NCBI RefSeq assembly: GCF_041321145.1
Contig: NZ_JBGGWA010000003.1
Span: 434,001 to 498,000, forward strand
Direction of reading: 5' to 3'
From: Paraburkholderia sp041321145
GTDB lineage: Bacteria > Pseudomonadota > Gammaproteobacteria > Burkholderiales > Burkholderiaceae
Length of the DNA: 64,000 nt
Position numbers and translations under genes: made by a program. Below, piece by piece: positions 46,144 to 55,700 of this stretch; position 1 is the first letter of the stretch; each line of letters opens with the position of its first letter. The notes under the pieces were generated by a model, which did not search any database, was not told the DNA's origin, and saw only the letters and a program-made list of their open reading frames with translations.

Positions 46144-46989
46144 TTAGTCAGTAATTCGTCGGTAAGGAACCGGCGCCGCTTGCCGCACGCCGTGCTCATC
46201 CGCGCGCATGCGTTGCAGCGCGCGCAAACAGTAGTAGCCGAACCACAGCGCCGAGAACACGAGGATGAAGGCATAGATCCAGATCATCACCGCCGTGACC
46301 ACCGGGAACAGCACAATCAGCCATAGCGACGACGCCCACAGCAGCGTCGGCAGTGAACCCAGCAATCCGCTGGCAATGCCGATCAACAGCAGCGGCAGCC
46401 GGAAGCGGCGCACCAGCGCGCGCCGCTCGTCACGCGTCGCATGGAGCGCCAGCGCGTCGTAGCTCATCACGCGATACGTCAGCCAGCCCCACAGCAGCGG
46501 CGGAATCAGCGCGAAGAACGGCGGAACCAGCCAGAGCGGCAACGTGACGATCAGGAGCACCAGACAGACGAGCGTGGTCCACAATGCCTGCCCCAAGCTA
46601 CCGTACCACGTTCCGCCGCGGCGCATTTCAAGGCCGGCGAATTGCCGCGCCGACAGATAGCGGATCACCGCCGGCATCGACAGCGTGGCGATCAGCAGCA
46701 GCACCGTGACGACGATCAGCGGCATCGTCACCGCAATCACGATGAACGGCGCGATCACCGCGTGCAGCGCGGAAAAACCCAGCCAGTCGAACAGCTGATA
46801 AAGCGTGACCGTGAACGACCAGCTTTCGAGCCACGTGCGGGTGGCGCCGACCAGCGTCTGCCAGGAAAACCACAGGATCACGCCCCACACGACGGTTGCC
46901 GCGAGAAACGGCACGAAAGTCAGCCAGAGCATGCGCGGGTGGAGCGCGCTTGCAAGCGCGCGCCCGAACGAGCGCAACAGATCATTCAT
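46144..46989 (-). CDS. EI24-domain (CysZ-like) integral membrane protein
   Basis: Polytopic inner-membrane protein, 281 residues with about six hydrophobic helices. It has the EI24/CysZ-type N terminus MNDLLRSFGRALASALHPRMLW and the conserved PPLLWGWLTYRVMSYDALA. CysZ proteins take up sulfate, but this branch is not demonstrated to. It lies directly upstream of the molybdopterin-binding gene. The ATG at 46989 lacks a clear ribosome site; an upstream open frame of 24 codons is not membrane-like. Confidence 0.86.
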   Translation of the reverse strand: MNDLLRSFGRALASALHPRMLWLTFVPFLAATVVWGVILWFSWQTLVGATRTWLESWSFTVTLYQLFDWLGFSALHAVIAPFIVIAVTMPLIVVTVLLLIATLSMPAVIRYLSARQFAGLEMRRGGTWYGSLGQALWTTLVCLVLLIVTLPLWLVPPFFALIPPLLWGWLTYRVMSYDALALHATRDERRALVRRFRLPLLLIGIASGLLGSLPTLLWASSLWLIVLFPVVTAVMIWIYAFILVFSALWFGYYCLRALQRMRADEHGVRQAAPVPYRRITD

Positions 46990-47132
46990 GCGAGCCAGTG
47001 CCGGTGAACGAAACGATGGAATAAGGGAAACTGCGCGGCGAACCGACGGGTAGACCCGCAAACGAACCAGAATGCGGACCGGAAAACGAACCAGGAACGC
47101 GCGCGCAAACGTGGACAGGATAAACCACGTGA

Positions 47133-47159
47133 CGCGCCGCCGGGGAAACCGGCGGCGCG
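47133..47159 (-). terminator. Hairpin after the sterol-desaturase-family gene
   Basis: 11-bp perfect stem (47133–47143 with 47149–47159) with a five-base loop, 13 bases past the stop. There is no T-run, so it may stabilise the 3' end rather than terminate. Confidence 0.45.
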
Positions 47160-47172
47160 AGGGGAAGAATGC

Positions 47173-48171
47173 TCAAACGGCGGCAGTGTCGCTGCCTTCG
47201 GTGCGGCGCTTCGGCGCAAGCCGCCCGGCGATGCGCACGAAGGCTAGCCAGTGCTGCGCCCAGAAACCCTCGCCGTAGCGGCGGCCTTCGAGCTGATCGC
47301 GGATGCCGGTCGGTTCCATCTCGCGATTCCAGGACGCGCTGCGAAACAGCATGTCCCACCACGGGAACAGCACACCGAAGTTGCAACCGTACTGCAGCCC
47401 TTCGTGGCCGTAGCCAATCGCATGGTGACGGCGATGGAATGTCGGGCTGACCACCAGCCGCTCGCCGAGCCACCCAAAGTAAAGACGAATGTTCGCGTGC
47501 TGCACGCTCTGCGCGAGGTTCGTGATCGCCACCAGCACGACGAATTGCGACGGCGGCACGCCGATCACCAGGGCGATCACCGCGAAAAACGATGCTTGCA
47601 GCAGATCGTCGAGCAGATGGTTGCGATCGTCGGACCACAGCGACATCTGCTGCTGGCTGTGATGCACCGCGTGCAGTTCCCACCACACGCCGATCCTATG
47701 CTCCCAGCGGTGATACCAGTAACCGGCAAAATCGAGTACCAGCAGATACATCACGAACGTGACGAGCGGCAGCGTGGTGACGCCCGGCCACAGATTGTCG
47801 AATTCGATGTTCGCGATGTTGTGCAGCCGCAGCCAGGCCTGGACGTTGTCGAAGAACGGCTGAAGCGCGAAAAAGAAGAACAGGTTGAGGATGCCGAGCT
47901 TGGCGATCCACGTGTAAATCACGTCGACGCGCACTGACTTGCGGTTTTCCCACTGCTCTACCGGGCGCAGTGCCTCGAGCGGGCGCAGCACCGCGTACAT
48001 CGCCAGTACCTCGAAGACGCCGACGATCACCCAGTAGAGACTGTCGTAAGTGTCTTCGTCGTAGTCCATCAAATCGAAGCGGAACAGCAGGGGCTGCACC
48101 ACGTCGACGTACAGCAGCGTCTGCACCGCTGAGACGAAACTGTCGAGAGAAGAAAAAATCAGATGGAACAT
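47173..48171 (-). CDS. Sterol desaturase/fatty acid hydroxylase family membrane enzyme
   Basis: Di-iron membrane oxygenase of the fatty-acid-hydroxylase superfamily, 332 residues. The three His clusters are visible: HRWEH (in WYHRWEHRIG), HAVHHS (ELHAVHHSQQQM) and FHRRHHA, which bind the di-iron centre. Four to five membrane helices surround them. It is 48 bases downstream of a YVTN beta-propeller gene and likely cotranscribed with it. The substrate (a hydroxylated or desaturated lipid or hopanoid-type molecule) is unknown. Confidence 0.9.
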   Translation of the reverse strand: MFHLIFSSLDSFVSAVQTLLYVDVVQPLLFRFDLMDYDEDTYDSLYWVIVGVFEVLAMYAVLRPLEALRPVEQWENRKSVRVDVIYTWIAKLGILNLFFFFALQPFFDNVQAWLRLHNIANIEFDNLWPGVTTLPLVTFVMYLLVLDFAGYWYHRWEHRIGVWWELHAVHHSQQQMSLWSDDRNHLLDDLLQASFFAVIALVIGVPPSQFVVLVAITNLAQSVQHANIRLYFGWLGERLVVSPTFHRRHHAIGYGHEGLQYGCNFGVLFPWWDMLFRSASWNREMEPTGIRDQLEGRRYGEGFWAQHWLAFVRIAGRLAPKRRTEGSDTAAV

Positions 48172-48219
48172 GGTGCTGGCCCGTTTACTTCATTCGTGGC
48201 GGCTCGGTAACGTATTGCA

Positions 48220-49239
48220 TCAGGCGCCGTTCGGCGCCGTGACCGGCGCGCGATTGAAGAAATAGATGCCATGCGGCGAACGGCCGACGGCAATCGTCTG
48301 GATCAGCTTACGCGTATTCAGGTCGATGATGCCGACATGCTTCGCGAAGCGGAACGTAACCCACAGATAGCGTTTGTCGGCGGAAAGTTCCATGTCGTCC
48401 GGCCCCGGCATCAAACCGGTAATGTCGCCGACGTTGGTGAGCGTGTCTTCGTCGATGATGCTGATCGTGCTCGCGACGCGATTCGACACCGCCACGTGCT
48501 TGCCGTCCGCCAGCGAACGGAAGTTGTGCGCCCCCTTGCCCGTCTGGATCGTCTTGACGATCTTCTGGTTGCGCCAGTCGACCACCGCGACGTAATCCGC
48601 TCCGGTCATGCCGATCAGCAGGTACTTCTCGCCCGGCGTCATCCACAATCCAGCCGGCACCTTGCCGACCTTCATCTTCCATTTGACGGTTTGCGTGGCC
48701 AGATCGATCGCGGCCAGTTCGCCGGAGATCTGCAGCGTGACGAAGACCGTCTTGCTGTCACTGGTGAACGCCATGTGGCTCGGCATCACCGCGAGCGGCA
48801 GACGCGAAGCCAGCGTCATCTGGTTCTTCTGGCCGTCGTAGTGATAGATGTCGAGGCGGTCCAGACGCAGGCCGGTGGTGACGAGCCACTTGCGGTCGGG
48901 CGAAAAGCCGATCTGGTACGGATCCTCGATGTTTTCAACCCAGCGCTGCACCTTGCCCGACTTCGGGTCGACGAACATCAGGTTGTTCGACACCGAATTG
49001 GCGACGATCAACGACGAATTGTCCGGCGTGGCCATCAAGTGATGCGGCTCCTTGCCCGTGGGCACCGTGCCGACGACCTGGTGGGTCGTCTCGTCGATCA
49101 GGCTCAGCGTGGCTTCGCCGGAATTGAGCACGATCACGTTGTTGGCGTGCGCCGCCGGAGAAAAAAAGCCTGCGGCGGCGACCAGCGCCGCACCCGCGGC
49201 GAACGTGGCAGTCAAGCCGGGAAGAAAAAATTTACGCAT
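48220..49239 (-). CDS. Secreted YVTN-type beta-propeller protein
   Basis: Periplasmic or secreted seven-bladed-type propeller of 339 residues. The signal peptide covers residues 1–32 (ending AAHA), and YVTN-like repeats recur every ~42 residues (NNVIVLNSGEATLSLIDE, SSLIVANSVSNNLMFVD, KTVFVTLQISGELAAIDL, KHVAVSNRVASTISIID). Such propellers often carry binding roles rather than catalysis. Downstream lies the sterol-desaturase-family gene. Upstream, 180 bases away, is an AT-rich island. Confidence 0.9.
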   Translation of the reverse strand: MRKFFLPGLTATFAAGAALVAAAGFFSPAAHANNVIVLNSGEATLSLIDETTHQVVGTVPTGKEPHHLMATPDNSSLIVANSVSNNLMFVDPKSGKVQRWVENIEDPYQIGFSPDRKWLVTTGLRLDRLDIYHYDGQKNQMTLASRLPLAVMPSHMAFTSDSKTVFVTLQISGELAAIDLATQTVKWKMKVGKVPAGLWMTPGEKYLLIGMTGADYVAVVDWRNQKIVKTIQTGKGAHNFRSLADGKHVAVSNRVASTISIIDEDTLTNVGDITGLMPGPDDMELSADKRYLWVTFRFAKHVGIIDLNTRKLIQTIAVGRSPHGIYFFNRAPVTAPNGA

Positions 49240-49846
49240 GAAAACTCACTTCTGAGAACAACCGTCATTGTAGAACGTTTGCCGGCGCGAGCGGTTGACG
49301 TGGATGCGGGTATGGCGCGCGGAAAAACAACATGGCAAGGGAGTCCACGCGCGGCCTTGTCAGGCAATTCCGGCGGATCGACGCTACGACGTCAATTCAA
49401 CGTAGGAAAAACGGTCGGATAATTTTTATAAAATCATTTTAATTTACAAATAACAAATTATTGCATTCTTATATCAATCTATTTTCTATAAGACAAAATA
49501 AGATTATTCTTTGTTTTATACAACTTCATAACATTAATTAAAAATAATTTACAAACGATTATTTATTTTCAACCAATTAGGAATTTGCTTATATCGCCGC
49601 AGCCGCGCCAGGTCTGACAATCCCGCCGATCATCGCCCATGCACTTAATCCTGTGGACTTAAGAGCGTGACGCAGGCGATTCGGACGCGCGATAAATTCA
49701 GCAGGACACGGAAAACGATCGCCGGAAATAACCGCGGTCGATATGTTCTATTTGTGCGCGACACCCCAGGGGCGATGACGCCTTTTCCGAATCAAAATGC
49801 TTTCACGTGCCGTCCACGCTCGTAATTCCGCGGAGTTTCTGAAAGT
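49240..49846. other. AT-rich island between the propeller and adhesin genes
   Basis: 607 bases without a gene. From about 49420 to 49594 the sequence falls to roughly 17% GC by hand count over 49441–49560 (20 of 120 bases), against a GC-rich surround. It contains many A- and T-tracts. It precedes the trimeric autotransporter and probably holds its promoter and binding sites for H-NS-like proteins. No simple-sequence repeat for phase variation is seen. Confidence 0.85.
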
Positions 49847-52579
49847 ATGAATAAGATTTACAAATCGGTTTGGTGTGAAGCGACGGGAACGTGGGTGGCC
49901 ACGTCGGAAACGGCTCGGTCGAAGACAAAACGGGGAGCGGCAACGAAGGTAGCCGTAGCGCAGGTCGTGTTGGCCGGGTCAGCGCTCTTTGCCGGTGCTT
50001 CGGTCGCGCAGGCGGAGACAGCACCCAACTATTTCGTGGCCACACAGTCGGCTAGCGGAACGGATCGCGGCGCAACGGCAACTCAAATTTCCTCGTTGGC
50101 AGCCGGTGCGAACGCCGTGGCTTCCGGGGAAATCTCCTCCGCAGTCGGTTTTAACTCGTTGGCAGCGGGATCAGGTGCAGTTGCGTTCGGCAGCAATGCG
50201 CACGCACTGGGCTTTGGCGCTGTTTCGGCCGGTACGGCAGCGTGGGCACTGGAGGAGTCCGGTATCGCCCTCGGCGGCTGGGCCACTTCGGGCGCAGTCG
50301 GCGCAACAGCCGTGGGTGCCTATAGTGCAGCGAGCGGAGCGAACTCGGTCGCATTCGGCTCCAACGCGCAGGTCACTGGCGACAGCAGCGTCGCTATCGG
50401 TTACAACGCGCAGGCCACAAACACCAACAGTGTCGCGCTTGGTGCAGATTCAACCACCACCGCTGACCTGAGCAAGGCGGCCCAAGGCTTCGGCGCGGAC
50501 CCCGCCACAATTGCAGGTTCCACTGCGGCAGGCGAAGTATCCGTCGGCTCCGCTGGCAATGAACGTCGCGTGACGAACGTCGCAGCGGGCGCCGCCGAGA
50601 CCGATGCCGTCAACGTCAGCCAGTTGAGTGCCGTCGACAGCAAGGTCGACGCCGTCGCTAAAAACGGCACGCACTACTTCAAGGCCAACGGTGCCGGTGA
50701 CGGGTCGGACGATGCAGTTGCCAGCGGCACGCACGCGCTCGCGGCCGGCGTCAACGCCAGCGCAACTGAGACCAACTCCGTCGCAGTCGGCTACAACGCC
50801 TCCTCGAGCGTCGGAAGCTCGACAGCGCTCGGCGCCAACTCCGTCGCCAGCGCCTCGGGGGCCGCCGCAGTGGGCGCCGGTGCGGAAGCAACGGGCGCAG
50901 GCAGTACTGCAATTGGCACCAATTCATCCGCAGCGGCGTTGGGCAGCGTCGCGCTCGGCAACATGGCCGAAGCCGACGCCGACGGTTCGGTCGCATTAGG
51001 CCAAGGTTCAAGCGCCGCTGCCAGCGGTTCGGTCGCATTGGGCAAAAATTCGATCGCCGATCGCGCCAACACCGTTTCGGTCGGCTCGGCGGGCAGCGAA
51101 CGCCAGATCACCAACGTCGCAGACGGCACGCAAGCCACCGACGCCGTCAATCTGAGCCAACTGCAGGCTGCTACCGCCAGCGCCTCGCGCTACTTCAAGG
51201 CGACCGGTATCGAGGGCAGCAGTGACGACGCCTCCGCCACCGGCGACCATTCAGTCGCAATCGGCAGCGGGGCCGGCGCGTCGGGCGCGAAATCCTTTGC
51301 CGCCGGTACGTCCGCATTCGCGAACGCTACCGACAGCACCGCCGTCGGCACCCTCGCCACGGCAACCGGCGTGATCTCGACGGCGGTCGGCGCCAAAGCC
51401 ATCGCCAGCGACGTCGGCGACACGGCGGTAGGCGGCGGCGCAACGGCAACCGGCCCGCTCGCCACCGCAATCGGCAGCAATTCCTCGGCCACCGCGTTCG
51501 GCAGCGTCGCGCTCGGCAACATGGCTGAGGCCAGCGCCGGCGGTTCGGTTGCATTGGGCCAAGGCGCGAGCGCCACTGTCGCTGGCTCCGTCGCGCTCGG
51601 CCAAAACTCCATCGCCGATCGCGCAAACAGCGTCTCGGTCGGCTCGGCGGGCAGCGAACGTCAGATCACCAACGTCGCAGCCGGCACCGCCGACACCGAC
51701 GCCGTCAACGTCTCCCAGTTGAAGGCAGTCAGCGATCAAACTGCCGCCACGGCCGCCAGGCTGGACGGCGCAGTGATGTACGACCAGAACGCCGACGGCA
51801 GCGTCAACAAGAACAGCGTGACGCTCGGCGGCGATGCAGGCACCGCGATTCACAACGTCGCCGACGGCGTCGACGCAAGCGATGCCGTCAACCTCGGTCA
51901 GCTGAACGCGGCCATCAACGGCGCAGTCAGCAACATCACGGTCAATACCGCCAATCCGTTCTTCAGCGCGGAAGGCGATCGCGATACCGAAGGCGCGGTG
52001 GCAACCGGCACGCACTCGGTCGCATCGGGCGCGAACGCGCAAGCCACGGGCACCAACGCTGTGGCAATCGGTGCAAATTCGGTCGCAAGCGGCAACAACG
52101 CCACCGCGCTCGGCGCGGCAGCTAACGCAAGCGCCGACAACTCGGTCGCGTTGGGCCAGGGCTCGGTCGCGGATCGGGCGAATACGGTATCGGTCGGCGC
52201 AGCGGGCCAGGAGCGGCAGATCACCAACGTCGCAGCCGGCGTGCAAGGCACGGACGCGGTCAACGTCAATCAGCTGCAGCAGAGCGTGAGCGGCGCAGTT
52301 GGCCAGGCCAACAGCTATACCAACGACCAGATCCGTTCAGCCCGTCGCGATGCCTACGGCGGCACGGCGTCGGCGCTGGCGGTGGCGGGCTTGCCGCAAG
52401 CGGTCTTGCCGGGTCACGGGATGGTGGCAATGGCCGCCGGCACCTACGGCGGCCAATCGGCGGTGGCGATCGGCGTGTCGCAGTTGTCGGAAACCGGCAA
52501 GTGGGTCTACAAGATCCAGGGCACGAGTGACTCGCGTGGCCAGTTCGGCGCGTCGGTCGGCGCCGGCATGCACTGGTAA
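49847..52579 (+). CDS. Trimeric autotransporter adhesin (YadA type)
   Basis: Surface trimeric autotransporter of 910 residues. The N terminus MNKIYKSVWCEATGTWVATSE is an extended signal peptide region, followed by a signal peptide ending AQA at about residue 56. The passenger has YadA-head repeats of the NSVAIGxxAxAxG type and five neck-like segments (VTNVAAG…TDAVNVSQL) at roughly residues 234, 412, 597, 658 and 781. The C-terminal YadA anchor (about 830–910) reads AMAAGTYGGQSAVAIGVSQL and ends in aromatic Trp. Two ~186-residue modules are near-duplicates at DNA level. Ligand is unknown; adhesion or biofilm role follows from the family. Confidence 0.96.
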   Translation: MNKIYKSVWCEATGTWVATSETARSKTKRGAATKVAVAQVVLAGSALFAGASVAQAETAPNYFVATQSASGTDRGATATQISSLAAGANAVASGEISSAVGFNSLAAGSGAVAFGSNAHALGFGAVSAGTAAWALEESGIALGGWATSGAVGATAVGAYSAASGANSVAFGSNAQVTGDSSVAIGYNAQATNTNSVALGADSTTTADLSKAAQGFGADPATIAGSTAAGEVSVGSAGNERRVTNVAAGAAETDAVNVSQLSAVDSKVDAVAKNGTHYFKANGAGDGSDDAVASGTHALAAGVNASATETNSVAVGYNASSSVGSSTALGANSVASASGAAAVGAGAEATGAGSTAIGTNSSAAALGSVALGNMAEADADGSVALGQGSSAAASGSVALGKNSIADRANTVSVGSAGSERQITNVADGTQATDAVNLSQLQAATASASRYFKATGIEGSSDDASATGDHSVAIGSGAGASGAKSFAAGTSAFANATDSTAVGTLATATGVISTAVGAKAIASDVGDTAVGGGATATGPLATAIGSNSSATAFGSVALGNMAEASAGGSVALGQGASATVAGSVALGQNSIADRANSVSVGSAGSERQITNVAAGTADTDAVNVSQLKAVSDQTAATAARLDGAVMYDQNADGSVNKNSVTLGGDAGTAIHNVADGVDASDAVNLGQLNAAINGAVSNITVNTANPFFSAEGDRDTEGAVATGTHSVASGANAQATGTNAVAIGANSVASGNNATALGAAANASADNSVALGQGSVADRANTVSVGAAGQERQITNVAAGVQGTDAVNVNQLQQSVSGAVGQANSYTNDQIRSARRDAYGGTASALAVAGLPQAVLPGHGMVAMAAGTYGGQSAVAIGVSQLSETGKWVYKIQGTSDSRGQFGASVGAGMHW
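50942..51681 (+). repeat. 558-bp-spaced internal duplication in the adhesin gene
   Basis: A 26-base block (GGCAGCGTCGCGCTCGGCAA plus ACATGGC) occurs at 50942–50967 and again at 51500–51525. The neck-coding block beginning GATCGCGC occurs at 51060 and 51618. Both pairs are 558 bases apart (186 codons). A shorter related copy begins near 52168. Confidence 0.8.
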
Positions 52580-52620
52580 GCACCAGCGCTAGCAGACAAA
52601 TAACGGGAAATAGCGAGCCG

Positions 52621-52644
52621 ATGCGGGTCCGGGCGGACCTGCAT
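52621..52644 (+). terminator. Weak hairpin after the adhesin gene
   Basis: 10-bp stem with one G·T pair (52621–52630 with 52635–52644) and a short T-rich tail (CCTTTG). It is a modest terminator candidate. Confidence 0.4.
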
Positions 52645-52759
52645 CCTTTGCGCGCGATGCGGGTTCTTCATTGAACCGGCGTCGCGCGCTTTTTTTTGTC
52701 AAATGCGGTGCAAACAATGCGCCGCGCCCTAACTCACCCCAACTCCCCCTGAAGCGCTC

Positions 52760-55700
52760 TCAGCGCTGCATCGATTCCCACACCTTGTACAGACGCTTCA
52801 CCGACACCGGCATCGGCGTACGCAACTCCTGCGCGAACAGCGAAATGCGCAATTCCTCGAGCAGCCAGCGGAATTCCGACAAGCGCGTATCCAGCACGCC
52901 GCCGCGTTGCGCGAGCGCGCGTTGGTAGTTCTGCGACAGCGGATGGAATTCGGCAAACTGCCGGGCATCCCGCGCGGCATCCGCCTTGAGTTTGTCGATA
53001 CGCATCGCGATACCCTTCAGGTAACGCGGGAAATGCGCCAGCTGCGGATACGGTGTATCGACCACGAAGCGTTTGCCGATCAGCGCTTCAAGCTGATTCG
53101 ACATATCCGCATGGGCCGCCGTGAACGTCTTCGCCTGCATCAGCTTTTTTGTCACCGTCGCGTATTCGCTGAGAATCTGCCCGACCAGCCGCGCAATTTC
53201 CTGGGCCAATAGCGTCAGACGGCTGCGGCCTTCGTCGCGGCGCGTGTGGAAACTGACGTCGTCGGGCAGCGGGTCTTGCAGACAGGCGCGATCAAGCGCG
53301 GTGTCGATCAGTTGATCGCGTAACGCTTCCTGCGTGCCGCGCGGCATGAACTGCATCGCCATTTCGCGCAGACCAGGCAGATTCTTTTCCAGAAACTTGA
53401 TCGGCTCCTTGAGCTGCAATGCAAAGAGACGCCGCAATCCCGCGCGATGAATGCGCGCGGCTTCATCCGGCGAATCGAACACCTCGACGTCGCAGTGCGT
53501 GCCGCGATCCACCAGCGCCGGATAGCCGAACAGCGTCTGCCCGCCGCGGCGAATTTCGAGCAAATCGGGAAGCTTGCCGAAATTCCACGTTGTAAGTTTT
53601 TCGTACAGCGCGGTGCCTGTTGCGCCGTCTTGCGGCGCGCTTTGCGGACCGGAACCCGCCGTGCCCTTGCCTCGCTGTGCCGCACCGCCTGCTGGGCTGT
53701 CCGATCCCGCTGAGCCTGCCGGTTGCGAACCCACCGCGACACCACCGCCGCCCGCCCCCGCTAACGCCGCACCCGCCGCACTGGACGCAATCTTCTGAAA
53801 ATGCTGCTGCGCCTGGACGCCCAGTTCCGCGCGCAACTGCGACAGATTGCGGCCCATCGCGAGCTGCCGCCCATGCTCGTCGACGACCTTGAAGTTCATG
53901 AACAGATGTGGCGTCAACGTCTCGAGCTTGAAGTCCGATTGCTTCATCGCGACCTGCGTCTGCTCGCGAATATCGGCGATCAGCGACTCGAGCAAACCGC
54001 CCGCGCCGAAGCGCGGTCCGCCATGCCGTTCGACGAAACCCGCCGCGTACTCGGGCAGCGGCACGCAATGACGCCGCAGCTTCTGCGGCAACGATTTCAG
54101 CAACAGTTGCGCCTTCTCTTTCAGCATGCCCGGGACGAGCCACTCGCACCGCCGCGCGTCGACCTGATTCAGCGCATACAGCGGCACCGCCAGCGTGACG
54201 CCGTCGCGTGGCGAACCCGGCTCGAAGTGATACGTCAGCACCATCTCGACGCCTGCCATCGTCATCCGCTTCGGGAAAAGATCGGTCGTCACGCCGGCCG
54301 CTTCGTGCCGCATCAGATCGTCGCGCGATAGATACAGCAGACGCAGCTTGTCTTCCGGCTGACCGCTCTTTTTCAACTCGTCGCGATACCAGCGCTCGAA
54401 CGATGCGCCCGTGTAAATGCCCTGCGGCAATGCCTGATCGTAGAAGCCGAAAATCAGTTCGTCGTCGACCAGCACGTCCTGGCGGCGCGACTTGTGTTCC
54501 AGCTGCTCGATATCGGCAAGCAGCTTGCGGTTATGCGCGAAGAACGCGAGCTTCGTATCGAATTCGCCTTCCACCAGCGCACCGCGAATGAACAATTCGC
54601 GCGCGCGCGCCGGGTCCTGTTTGCCGAAGCTCACGCGCCGCCGATGATAGATCGGCAGCCCGTGCAGCACCGCTCGCTCGAACGCCGACACCTGCGCCGC
54701 GCGCTTCTCCCAATGCGGCTCGGACAATGACTTCTTCAGCAAATGCGCGCCGATCCGCTCGATCCATTCCGGCTCGATCTTCGCAATGCAACGCGCGTAG
54801 AGACGGCTCGTCTCGACCAGTTCCGCGGCCATCACCCACTTGCCGGCCTTCTTCACCAGCGCCGAGCCCGGCCACAAATAGAACTTGATGCTGCGTGCGC
54901 CGAGGTAATACGGTTCGTCATCGGCTTTCAGGCCAATGTTGCCCAGCAAGCCCGTCAGCAACGCAAGGTGAATCTGCTCAAACGTCGCCTCGGCCTCGTT
55001 CAGCCGCCAGCCGTGCTCGCGCACCACCGTCAGCAGTTGCGAATGCACGTCGCGCCACTCGCGCAACCGCAGTTGCGACAGAAAATTCTTGCGACACTCG
55101 TCCTGCAATTGCCTGTTCGACTTCTTGTGCGCGATCGCTTCTTCGAACCAGTTCCAGATCTTCAGCCATTGCAGGAACTCGGAGCGCTCATCGGCGAACC
55201 GGCGATGCGCCTGGTCGGCCTGCTCCTGCGCTTCGATCGGCCGGTCACGCGGGTCCTGCACGGACAGCGCGCTGGCGATGATCAGCACTTCCTTCAAGGC
55301 CTGCTGATCGCGCGCCGCGAGAATCATCCGGCCGACGCGTGGATCGAGCGGCAAGCGCGCGAGTTCGCGTCCAAGCGGGGTGAGCTGGTTGTCGTCATCG
55401 ACGGCGCCGAGTTCGTTGAGCAGTTGGTAACCGTCGGCAACCGCGCGGCCTGGCGGCGGCTCGATGAACGGGAAGGTTTCGATCTCCGTCAGATGCAGCG
55501 ACTTCATGCGCAGAATCACCGAAGCCAGCGATGAGCGCAAAATTTCCGGATCGGTAAAACGGACTCGGCCCTGGTAGTCGCTTTCTTCGTACAGACGAAT
55601 ACAGATGCCATCCGCGACGCGCCCGCACCGCCCCGCCCGCTGATTCGCGGCGGCCTGCGAGATCGACTCGACCTGCAACTGTTCGACCTTGTTGCGATAC

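Noticed and set aside
50100..52300. Regular repeats resembling a CRISPR array
   Set aside because: They are coding repeats of the adhesin passenger in frame, of irregular length, without direct repeats plus unique spacers.
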